DNA of 64,000 bases, taken from Oceanobacter mangrovi. Lineage in GTDB: Bacteria; Pseudomonadota; Gammaproteobacteria; Pseudomonadales; Oceanobacteraceae. How positions within the stretch are numbered: the stretch's first letter is position 1; each line of letters opens with the position of its first letter. Of the stretch, positions 34,828-41,991 are shown piece after piece. A program made the translations under genes and the position numbers. The stretch spans positions 312,001-376,000 of the forward strand of contig NZ_JAHXZR010000002.1 in the NCBI RefSeq assembly GCF_019740315.1, written 5' to 3'. Under the pieces are notes generated by a model. The model did not search any database, had not been told where the DNA came from, and worked only from the letters and a program-made list of their open reading frames with translations.

Positions 34828-37119
34828 CTACCATTCGTAGCCCACGGTTGCCAGCCAGGAGCGGGGTGCGCCGGCGTAATAGGTCAGTGCGCCGCTGCTC
34901 TGTACATCACCCGCGTTAATCCGGCCGATATAACGCTTGTTGGTGAGATTGACGCCACTCAGTTTTACGGACATCACGCCTGTACCCATTGCTGCACTGT
35001 AGCCGGCTGTCATGTCCAGGCGGGCGTAACCAGCAACCGATTCCTGATGGGCAGAATCCGCGTAGCGCTGGCCGGTATAACGCAGCAGAGGCGCAACCGA
35101 CCACTGTTCATACTGCCAGCGGCTGCCAATCGCACCGGACCATAACGGCACATCGGGTAATTGTTTACCTTCCACCTCCAGCGTGCTGCCACCTGCGGCC
35201 AATACATCATCATCCAGTACAGCTTTGGTCCAGGCCAGGTTGGCGAATAATTGCCAGTCCTCCAATAGCTGCCAACCACCGGCAAATTGCAGCCCTTGTT
35301 GGTGACCATCACCGACGTTCTGCGAATAGGCGACACCGACGTCCGGGTCATAGTAGGTAATGCCTTTATTGCGGAATTGGGCGTAGTAGAGAGTGAGGTC
35401 CGCATAGCGATCGGCATCCTGCCAGGTCAGCCCAATATCAATACCATCCTGGGTCTCAATCTTTTGCTGGTCCATCACATCCTGAGAGGTTACTCCGGCA
35501 GCGTTGAATGACGCGTAATTCGACTGGAATTGCGGCCAGGAAGAAAACGCTGGAGCACCCATTGATCGACCCACTGCCAGGCGGGACGAAAGCCTGTCAT
35601 TCCAGCGGTATTTCAACCCGGCAAACGGCAGCCAGGCATCCAGATCAAAGCCCTCGGCGCTGCGAGCGGCGACGACACCGCTGGATTGTTTGAGTGCTGT
35701 GCTGTAGGAAACATCACCGAGTCCGTCAGTGTTGTAAAAGTCCAGGCTGGGCAGGGTTTCTCGCAAATAACGCAAGCCTGCCGACCAATCGAGTCGTTCC
35801 CCTTGTTGGTCAAACTGAGCCCAGGCGCTGTTGAATTGATGCTCTTCAACTACCTTGGCAAGCACCATCCATTTGGTGAAAACCAGACTGCCATTGTCTT
35901 GCGGCTTGTACATTTTCCAGGCGGTTGGCGGTCCGGGTGGCTCCATGGTCATGTACCAATGGCCAATGGTGAGACGACTGTTGCCCTGTTCGCTATCCCA
36001 TTCATTGACCCATTGGGTTTTGATACCCGTGGCTTCATGATCAATTGCCCAGTCGCGTATCAGTCCGGTGGTTGTGCCAGACCAGTAATCGCCACCTTCA
36101 TGACTGTGATAGGGCTGCACCTCGATGTAACTGGAAGCGGATATTTGATAGCGCAGTTTTGCCAGCCACAGGTTGCTGTTGAACTGCTGGCGGTTGTGGT
36201 CGTAATAATTGGCCAGGTCTCCAGGGTCAGCGCTGTAGCTGTAGTCGTACCAGCTGTCGAGGTCCTTGCTTTGGGCGTAGCTGAGCGCACGGTAGCTGTG
36301 TTGTTCCCCCTTGCTTTGGCTGTACCAGAGGCTGGCTTTGAGGGCGCCAAAGTTGCGTTCGAGCGCAATGGCCAGATTGCGGTTGTCGGCTGCTTTGCCG
36401 GGCCCGGTCCATTGGTCTGCCTGCGAGCGTGAAGCCGACGCCATGGCACGGCCACCGGTGCTCAGCTCGCCAGTATCGCCACGGGCATAAAAGCGGTTCA
36501 TATCGTCAATACCAAGGCTGGCAGACAAGCGCCCGGACGGCCCCGCGGAGGGCCAGAGCAGGTCGGTATTCAAGGCGCCAATGGTGTTGTAGAGGTCGGT
36601 GTCGTCGGCTTTCACCGGCCCCTGGGTTAATTGCACCTGACGAATATTTTCCTGGTCGAACAGCCATAAATAGCCGGGTCCCGGCCCCATGCCGGTGACT
36701 GGTGTGCCTTCGATGGTGCCATTGGCGCCGTGAGTGGCGTTGACACCGCGAATCCGCAGGCCTTTGTTGCCACCCATCAGATTACCGAAACCAAACGGGT
36801 CGAGGGTCTCTGCCTGTACGCCGGGTAAGGCAGAGACCGCGCTGTAAGGGCTGCCAGCACCAGGAGCGGCAAACATGGCCAGTTCTTCCGCGCTGATGGT
36901 GCGTTGGGAATCGATACTCTCGCCGGGAGACCACAAGGATGGCTGTTCGCCAACCACGATCAGGGTGTCGCTGACACTCGCCAGCATGACGGACTCGGTA
37001 TCCGTTTGGGCCTGAACTGGTGAAAAAGCAGCCGCTGCCAGAATAGAGACAACCAGCCTGTGCGCAGGCAACAGGGGAGCGTCATGGCAGCTTGCGCTGC
37101 CATTGCGGAGGGTTTGCAT
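34828..37119 (-). CDS. TonB-dependent outer-membrane receptor of a putative molybdate/tungstate (or chelate) uptake operon
   Basis: A 763-residue outer-membrane receptor. A signal peptide ends near VQAQTDTE, and a TonB box-like SDTLIVVGEQ is at about residues 49-58. A plug domain contains AVSALPGVQAETLDPFG, RGVNATHGANGTIEGTPV and IRQVQLTQGPVKA, and a 22-strand barrel ends in W. The ligand is not evident from sequence. It is the last gene of an operon with a binding protein, a globin-like protein, a FecCD permease and an ATPase, all on the minus strand and facing modE, so I infer an oxyanion or metallophore ligand under ModE control. AGGAG lies 7 bases before the ATG. An iron-siderophore role is the main alternative. 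Confidence 0.85.
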   Translation of the reverse strand: MQTLRNGSASCHDAPLLPAHRLVVSILAAAAFSPVQAQTDTESVMLASVSDTLIVVGEQPSLWSPGESIDSQRTISAEELAMFAAPGAGSPYSAVSALPGVQAETLDPFGFGNLMGGNKGLRIRGVNATHGANGTIEGTPVTGMGPGPGYLWLFDQENIRQVQLTQGPVKADDTDLYNTIGALNTDLLWPSAGPSGRLSASLGIDDMNRFYARGDTGELSTGGRAMASASRSQADQWTGPGKAADNRNLAIALERNFGALKASLWYSQSKGEQHSYRALSYAQSKDLDSWYDYSYSADPGDLANYYDHNRQQFNSNLWLAKLRYQISASSYIEVQPYHSHEGGDYWSGTTTGLIRDWAIDHEATGIKTQWVNEWDSEQGNSRLTIGHWYMTMEPPGPPTAWKMYKPQDNGSLVFTKWMVLAKVVEEHQFNSAWAQFDQQGERLDWSAGLRYLRETLPSLDFYNTDGLGDVSYSTALKQSSGVVAARSAEGFDLDAWLPFAGLKYRWNDRLSSRLAVGRSMGAPAFSSWPQFQSNYASFNAAGVTSQDVMDQQKIETQDGIDIGLTWQDADRYADLTLYYAQFRNKGITYYDPDVGVAYSQNVGDGHQQGLQFAGGWQLLEDWQLFANLAWTKAVLDDDVLAAGGSTLEVEGKQLPDVPLWSGAIGSRWQYEQWSVAPLLRYTGQRYADSAHQESVAGYARLDMTAGYSAAMGTGVMSVKLSGVNLTNKRYIGRINAGDVQSSGALTYYAGAPRSWLATVGYEW

Positions 37120-37181
37120 GGAAATTCTCCTGCTTGTGTTTGTGCTATGACTAAAACGAAAAATGACCAGCCTGCGTGGTA

Positions 37182-38036
37182 CTAACCGGAAGATGCGGGC
37201 TGGCTGAGCGGATGCTGGCGCGCTGCCAGTACTGGCAGAATCGCCAGTTGTTCGTTGAATAACGGAATAACCTGTACTGGCAGGCCATAAAGACGTTGGA
37301 GGTTGGCAGGTGTCAGTACTTGTTGTGGGCTGCCATCGCAGAAGACTCGTCCTTGTTCCATCATCACCACTCGGTCAGCGATGCCAACGGCGTGGTCCGG
37401 GTAGTGGGAAGTCTTGATGATGCTGACGCCCTGTTGGCCAAGTTCCCGAATCAGTTGCAGCAGTCGCCACTGATTACCGTAATCAAGTCCGGTAACCGGC
37501 TCGTCGAGCAGAATGATGCTGGCTTGCTGCACCAGGGCGCGGGCAATCAGGCAGAGCTGCTGCTGGCCGCCGGATAACTCGCTGACCAGTCGATCGGACA
37601 GGTGGACGATTCCCAGCCGTTGCAGAGTGTTATGAATCAGCTGGTGGTCTTCGGCCTGCAGGCGCTGAAATAATCCGCGTTGAGGTAAACGCCCCATGGC
37701 GACCAGATCGGCAACCTTGTAGGGAAAGGGCATTGGCTGGCTTTGTGGAACCCAGGCAATGTGTTGGGCAAGCTCTGTGCGGCTATAGCGTTGGAGGGGT
37801 TTGCCGTGCAAGCAAATACTCCCCTGGGCCGGTGTCAGCAGGCCCAGCAGTAAACGCATCAGCGTGCTTTTGCCGCAGCCATTGGTGCCCAGCAAGGACA
37901 CGACTTCGCCTGCCATTATGGCAAAGTCGAGACCGTGCAAAACCGCTTGGCTGGCACCGTAGCTGAAATGCAGCTGACGGGCTTCCAGCACCGCGCTGGT
38001 TGCTGTTGAGGGCTGTTCGGAAACAGGATTCAACAT
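37182..38036 (-). CDS. ABC importer ATP-binding protein (FecE/MolC-like)
   Basis: A 284-residue cytoplasmic ATPase. Walker A is LGTNGCGKSTLMRLLLG (about residues 53-69), the Q-loop is WVPQSQPMPF, the signature is LSGGQQQLCLIARAL, Walker B is IILLDEPVTGLD, and the H-loop is in IIKTSHYPDHAV. It belongs to the iron-siderophore/B12/molybdate class (type II importers), which includes MolC of Haemophilus. The ATG at 38036 overlaps the permease stop codon (TGATG), so translation is coupled; GTG 38045 is an alternative start. The C-terminal 40 residues are a short extension (QVIPLFNEQLAILPVLAA) of unknown role. Confidence 0.88.
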   Translation of the reverse strand: MLNPVSEQPSTATSAVLEARQLHFSYGASQAVLHGLDFAIMAGEVVSLLGTNGCGKSTLMRLLLGLLTPAQGSICLHGKPLQRYSRTELAQHIAWVPQSQPMPFPYKVADLVAMGRLPQRGLFQRLQAEDHQLIHNTLQRLGIVHLSDRLVSELSGGQQQLCLIARALVQQASIILLDEPVTGLDYGNQWRLLQLIRELGQQGVSIIKTSHYPDHAVGIADRVVMMEQGRVFCDGSPQQVLTPANLQRLYGLPVQVIPLFNEQLAILPVLAARQHPLSQPASSG

Positions 38037-39097
38037 CAGCGCCACCCCCGGTTTGCCCGTCGCAGCACCAGCAAAAACACGGGTAAACCCACCAGTTCGG
38101 TAATCACGCCAATGGGGATTTCAGATTGGGTCAGCGAGCGAGCCAGCGCGTCTGCCGCCAACAGAAACAGGGCTCCGATAAGTGCGCTGGCAGGAATCAG
38201 AATGCGGTTGAGTGGGCCGACCAGCAAGCGCGCAATGTGCGGTGCCAGTAGCCCGACCCAGCCAATCATGCCTGCCAGTGATACCGTCAGGGCAGAGGCG
38301 ACGGTGGCCAGCATAATCACCAGTAAACGGATACGAGCCACCGGAATTCCCAGTGCTGCAGCACTGTCATCCCCCAGTGTGAGGGCGTCCAGTGCGCGCC
38401 CGAGCATTGCCAGTCCTCCGATGCACACCAGTAATATCGGGCCATACAGTTTCATGTCGTCGAGGCTGGCCTGGCCGAGCGCTCCCATCAGCCAATAAAC
38501 AATGGCAGGCAACTGCTCATAGGGATCGGCGCTGAATTTCACCAGCGCCAGCAAGCCAGAGAACAAGGCGCCGGAAAAAATACCGCCCAGTACCAGCATG
38601 ATGACGGACTGGTTGCCAAACATCCGGCCAATGCCGAGGCCGACTGCAACGGCAGTCACGCCGCCAATCACGGTCATTAGCTGAATCAGCATCCAGCTGT
38701 CGCTGCTGACCAGTCCCAGAGCAGCGCCAAACGACGCACCGGCCAACACGCCCAGAATCCCGGGTGATACCAGTGGATTTACAAATACCGCCTGATAGGC
38801 TGCGCCGGAGGAGGCCAGCGCTGCGCCGATCAGCAGCGCAGCCAGAATCCGTGGCAGGCGGATTTCAATCAGCAAGGTATCCATGCGTTCAAGCCAGCCA
38901 GCCTCACTATTGATAGCAGTGGCCATTCCCAGTAACCGGCCTGCTATCCAGTGGCTGATGTCTGCCACTGAAACCGGGTATGGACCCAGTGTCAGCGCCA
39001 GCAAGGCGGCGCTGATGGTCAGTAGCAGCAGTAACGGCAGCCAGGACAGTTTGGGAGTTTGCCAGTAAAACAGGCGAGGCAGGGTACGTACCGTCAT
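38036..39097 (-). CDS. ABC importer permease (FecCD family, MolB-like position)
   Basis: A 353-residue inner-membrane protein with about ten hydrophobic segments. RLPRILAALLIGAALASSGAAYQ, then FVNPLVSPGILGVLAGASFGAALG, SLAGMIGWVGLLAPHIARLLVG and the closing QSEIPIGVITELVGLPVFLLVL are FecCD/BtuC hallmarks. It forms the transmembrane dimer for the ATPase coded just after it. Both its start and its stop overlap neighbouring genes as TGATG: upstream with the globin-like gene and downstream with the ATPase. Substrate is inferred from the ModE context, not from the sequence. Confidence 0.88.
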   Translation of the reverse strand: MTVRTLPRLFYWQTPKLSWLPLLLLLTISAALLALTLGPYPVSVADISHWIAGRLLGMATAINSEAGWLERMDTLLIEIRLPRILAALLIGAALASSGAAYQAVFVNPLVSPGILGVLAGASFGAALGLVSSDSWMLIQLMTVIGGVTAVAVGLGIGRMFGNQSVIMLVLGGIFSGALFSGLLALVKFSADPYEQLPAIVYWLMGALGQASLDDMKLYGPILLVCIGGLAMLGRALDALTLGDDSAAALGIPVARIRLLVIMLATVASALTVSLAGMIGWVGLLAPHIARLLVGPLNRILIPASALIGALFLLAADALARSLTQSEIPIGVITELVGLPVFLLVLRRANRGWR

Positions 39098-39801
39098 CAG
39101 GCCGATGCCTCGCTGTTGCCATGCTGGCTTTCATCGGATCGGTCTGATTTGGGTGGCACAAACTGGCTGGGAATCCAGCCCAGTGCCTTGGATAGCTCGG
39201 TCGCAGCATTGTCGTAGGGGTAGCGATTGGGGGCTGCCATGCGGGTTCGGCGGTTAATCATGCGAATGGAAAAAGACTCCATCCAGAGCCAATAAACCGG
39301 CCGCCAGTCAGTCGGGAAGTCGACATCCTGCATGGCGTAGTACAGTTCGCGCAGCCAGATGTCGCGGGCGCGCTCATCAATCGTGGTTCGAAAATGGCGC
39401 TCACGCATGCGCATGGCACCTTGTTTGGCGGAGAAGTGTTCTGGTCCGCCAGCGGCTTCCACCACAAAATCGACGCTTTTGCTGACGGTATTCAGAAACC
39501 GTTTTGGATCACTGGGAAACAGACCGGCAATATCGGTTTCCAGCAGCCGCTGATGTTGTCGCTCTACCAGTTGGGTCAATGCATCGGCACCGACCTGTTC
39601 AAACATCTGGCGAGATGGAAATGGCACTGGCGGATAGGCGCTGTCTGACTTTTCAGCTAACCAACGCACCTGCTCAGAGGCCTGGATGCGATCCTGGCTG
39701 CACAAGCAATCGAAAGCAGCAGCGTCTGCTGGAATATCAGTAACCACGGTGTTGGTCGGATGGTTGAAATCCGGGTGGTTGGCGGCGGTCAGATTGTTCA
39801 T
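39097..39801 (-). CDS. Truncated-haemoglobin-like protein inside a ModE-linked ABC transporter operon
   Basis: A 234-residue protein without signal peptide. Residues about 67-185 look like a group II/III truncated globin: MFEQVGADALTQLVERQHQRLL, LFPSDPKRFLNTVSKSVDFVVEA, GGPEHFSAKQG, then MRMRERHFRTTIDERARDIWLREL, where the RH gives the proximal His, and a final WLWMESFSIRMINR helix. The N-terminal 65 residues include a Cys-x-Cys (FDCLCSQDR), and the C-terminus is a charged tail. GGAGG lies 4 bases before the ATG. The stop overlaps the permease start, so it is produced together with the transporter. A cytoplasmic redox or metal-handling role is only a guess. Confidence 0.72.
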   Translation of the reverse strand: MNNLTAANHPDFNHPTNTVVTDIPADAAAFDCLCSQDRIQASEQVRWLAEKSDSAYPPVPFPSRQMFEQVGADALTQLVERQHQRLLETDIAGLFPSDPKRFLNTVSKSVDFVVEAAGGPEHFSAKQGAMRMRERHFRTTIDERARDIWLRELYYAMQDVDFPTDWRPVYWLWMESFSIRMINRRTRMAAPNRYPYDNAATELSKALGWIPSQFVPPKSDRSDESQHGNSEASA

Positions 39802-39831
39802 GGTGCCTCCAGGCATCAGGGCGAAGTCAGA

Positions 39832-40920
39832 TCAAGGGTTGGTGTGGGTCATCTGGTCGTGCATGTGCTGGTTGCCTTGCGGCTGGCCAGCAGGGGAAAA
39901 CAGCTGCTGCATCTGGGCGTGAGTCAGTTCGTGCTGAAAGAACAGCTGGAAAAAGCGGCGGGTTTCCGTGCGGATGTCCCAGTTGACTCGCTCGGGGTAG
40001 AAGTTGGCCGCCAGCCATTGCATGCCGAGCGCACGCATGAAGGAGGGAGGTCGGTCGATCCAGTTCAGCGGGCTGGTGGGCACCTGGTAAATACGTTGGT
40101 TGGCAACGGCGGGCAGTGTTTTCCAGCGGCTGTCATTGTTGGCGTAGTCGGTAAAACGTGGGTCCTGGGCCACAATCACTTGCGGCTGCCACAGGTTCAG
40201 CTGCTCAATACTGACGCGTTCCAGACCTACCATGCTTTGGGGCTCGCAGCGATAGAGGTTGTAGCCCGCTGCCAGCACAATCGCTTCGGTGTGAAAGGAG
40301 CTGTGGCAGTCGGTCGCCAGACCGTCCGGAGTTTCGGCGTAATAAACCTTTACCTGTTGCTGTTGTGGAATGTTCCCAACTGCCTTGTCGACCCTCGCGA
40401 TGGCGTTGCGGATGTACTGTGCCAATTGGTGGCCACGTTCCGCCCGCCCTAACAGAGTGCCAACCTGCTCGAACGCCAGTGGCCAATCGGCCAGGCTATC
40501 GAGTTTGATGTAGTAGGTTGGGATGCCAATTTTACGGAACGGCGCTTCGATGATGTCTGGATTGACGGGGGCGATACTGTTCTTCCAGAGAAAGGCCACC
40601 TGCGGTTGCAGTGTCATCAGGCTTTCCGGGTTTAGTTGGCGGCCATGGCCCATGGAGCTGCCAATCACAGGTTTGTTCACCAGTGACGGTGGCAGATATT
40701 CGCTGGCATCGCTGGAAAACGGCATGTTGAGGGCAATAACCAGCTGAGGGTCAAGGGCATACAGCAAGGCGGTAATCGGTGGTGCGGCACCATAAGGTCG
40801 CTCAATCACATCTGGCAGATTGACCTGACGGCCAGCCATGTCTTCAACAGTGCTCGCAGCGGCCAGATTGCTCAATAAAAGCCAGCCGGATATGGCCGCG
40901 AATAACGTCCTGATTTTCAC
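39832..40920 (-). CDS. Periplasmic substrate-binding protein of the ModE-linked uptake operon (MolA/BtuF-like)
   Basis: A 362-residue exported protein. A signal peptide is cleaved near NLAAAST, then EDMAGRQVNLPDVIERPYG, typical of the helical-backbone (class III) binding proteins for siderophores, B12 and molybdate. YYAETPDGLATDCHSSFHTEAIVLAAG (about residues 192-218) matches the PDGL-T-x-E segment of the MolA-like subgroup; two Cys (in DCHS and RCEP) may form a disulfide. The last 30 residues are rich in His and Met (HMHDQMTH), possibly metal-binding. The GTG at 40920 has GAGG 5 bases upstream. It is first in the operon, and its promoter region is shared with modE. Confidence 0.82.
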   Translation of the reverse strand: MKIRTLFAAISGWLLLSNLAAASTVEDMAGRQVNLPDVIERPYGAAPPITALLYALDPQLVIALNMPFSSDASEYLPPSLVNKPVIGSSMGHGRQLNPESLMTLQPQVAFLWKNSIAPVNPDIIEAPFRKIGIPTYYIKLDSLADWPLAFEQVGTLLGRAERGHQLAQYIRNAIARVDKAVGNIPQQQQVKVYYAETPDGLATDCHSSFHTEAIVLAAGYNLYRCEPQSMVGLERVSIEQLNLWQPQVIVAQDPRFTDYANNDSRWKTLPAVANQRIYQVPTSPLNWIDRPPSFMRALGMQWLAANFYPERVNWDIRTETRRFFQLFFQHELTHAQMQQLFSPAGQPQGNQHMHDQMTHTNP

Positions 40921-40931
40921 CTTAGCCTCAC

Positions 40932-40956
40932 TTTATGTGTTGTATTGCTACATAAA
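40932..40956. promoter_or_regulatory. Dyad TTTATGT-N11-ACATAAA near the operon start
   Basis: Two 7-base inverted arms lie 12 bases before the binding-protein start codon. Each arm equals a ModE half-site, but the 11-base spacing is longer than the ModE consensus, so this is a weaker or secondary site. Confidence 0.4.
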
Positions 40957-41041
40957 TAATTGATTAAGATGAGTTAGCATGGACGGTGCCAATCAGCAAA
41001 ACAGGCTTGATTACTGGGTTTTAGCAAGCGGTTGTGGCTTT

Positions 41042-41061
41042 TTATGTAGCATGATACATAA
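41042..41061. promoter_or_regulatory. ModE box
   Basis: A perfect 7-bp palindrome TTATGTA-N6-TACATAA, continuing as TACATAACG on the right. The ModE consensus TATAT-N7-TAYAT is matched except for one base (TATGT), and TACATAACG is the same half-site as in the E. coli mod operator as I recall it. It lies between modE and the divergent uptake operon, about 120 bases from the operon start and 134 from modE. Confidence 0.75.
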
Positions 41062-41091
41062 CGTTTGTGCGAGTTCTTGTGTGAAACTTTA

Positions 41092-41116
41092 CGCTATGTA
41101 GCCAAGTCTACAACGC
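41092..41116. promoter_or_regulatory. Second degenerate ModE-like dyad upstream of modE
   Basis: CGCTATGTAG and CTACAACGC flank a 6-base centre, with TGTAG / CTACA perfectly paired. The sequence resembles the box at 41042 and may be an additional operator, about 80 bases before the modE start. Confidence 0.45.
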
Positions 41117-41194
41117 TAAATTGCCTATTGCGCTTGTAATCAGCAGGCACTATGAATAGCCACTAATAACGTATTTTTGCAGGGGATTAGTGTC

Positions 41195-41983
41195 ATGCAC
41201 CTGGTGGGACGGATTTTGCTGGATACCGACGAAGGCTCGTTGTTGGCTGACAAGCGGGTACGTCTGCTTGAGGCAGTGGCGGAACACGGTACCTTGCAGC
41301 AAGCCGCCAAAGTGGTTGGGTTGTCATATAAAGCCGCCTGGGATGCGATCAATTCCATGAATAACCTGTCGGATCAGCCACTGGTGCAACGGGAAGTGGG
41401 AGGCCGCCGTGGTGGTGGTTCCGCGCTGACGGAGCAAGGTAAAAAGCTGGTGCGTTTTTATCGGACGGTTGAGAAACAATATCAACAGGTGCTCGACCAG
41501 CTGAGCGCCAGTCTTGATGATGTTGATCAGTTCAATCATTTGATGAATCGTTTTGCCATGCGTACCAGCGCCCGTAACCAGCTGCATGGACGGGTGACAG
41601 CCCTGATTCAGAATCAGGTGAACTGCGAAGTTCGTATGAAGCTGGACGACCAAACGACCATCGTCTCGATTATCACCAATGAAAGTGTTGAGACACTGGA
41701 TTTACGCATTGGTATGCCGATCTTTGCGCTGATCAAAACCAACTATGTCAGTTTGCTGGAAAACCCGGCTGACCAGCCTGAAATTCGTAATCGGCTGGCG
41801 GGCAAGCTGGTTGAGGTGCGGGCGGGTGAGCAGCGCAGCGAGGTGATTATTGAATTATCCGGGCTGCGTAATCTGGTTGGTTCGGTCGCCAATGATCAGC
41901 TTGATCGGATGCAATTGCGGGAAGGCGACGCTGTCACTGCTGTATTTGATGCCAGCAGTGTGATTCTGGCGCTGGTTGATTAG
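41195..41983 (+). CDS. modE: Molybdate/tungstate-responsive transcriptional regulator
   Basis: A 262-residue protein, exactly the length of E. coli ModE. The N-terminal LysR-like winged helix has LLEAVAEHGTLQQAAKVVGLSYKAAWDAI and GGRRGGGSALTEQGKKLVRFY. Two Mop (TOBE) domains follow; the first begins TSARNQLHGRV, the classic SARN motif that binds molybdate, and the second begins RNRLAGKLVEVRAG. Molybdate-bound ModE represses molybdate uptake genes and activates molybdoenzyme genes. ATG 41195 has AGGGGA 8 bases before it. It diverges from the TonB/ABC operon across a 274-base region with ModE-box palindromes. It converges with pabB, 8 bases away. Confidence 0.93.
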   Translation: MHLVGRILLDTDEGSLLADKRVRLLEAVAEHGTLQQAAKVVGLSYKAAWDAINSMNNLSDQPLVQREVGGRRGGGSALTEQGKKLVRFYRTVEKQYQQVLDQLSASLDDVDQFNHLMNRFAMRTSARNQLHGRVTALIQNQVNCEVRMKLDDQTTIVSIITNESVETLDLRIGMPIFALIKTNYVSLLENPADQPEIRNRLAGKLVEVRAGEQRSEVIIELSGLRNLVGSVANDQLDRMQLREGDAVTAVFDASSVILALVD

Positions 41984-41991
41984 ATCTGCTA

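Noticed and set aside
37182-39097. Operon considered as a second vitamin B12 importer
   Set aside because: No cobalamin riboswitch upstream, and a complete btuDC/btuF set is already in the riboswitch operon.
34828-40920. Operon considered as a plain iron-siderophore system
   Set aside because: No clear Fur box in the shared promoter, while modE and a ModE palindrome are directly there. Kept as the main alternative, not excluded.
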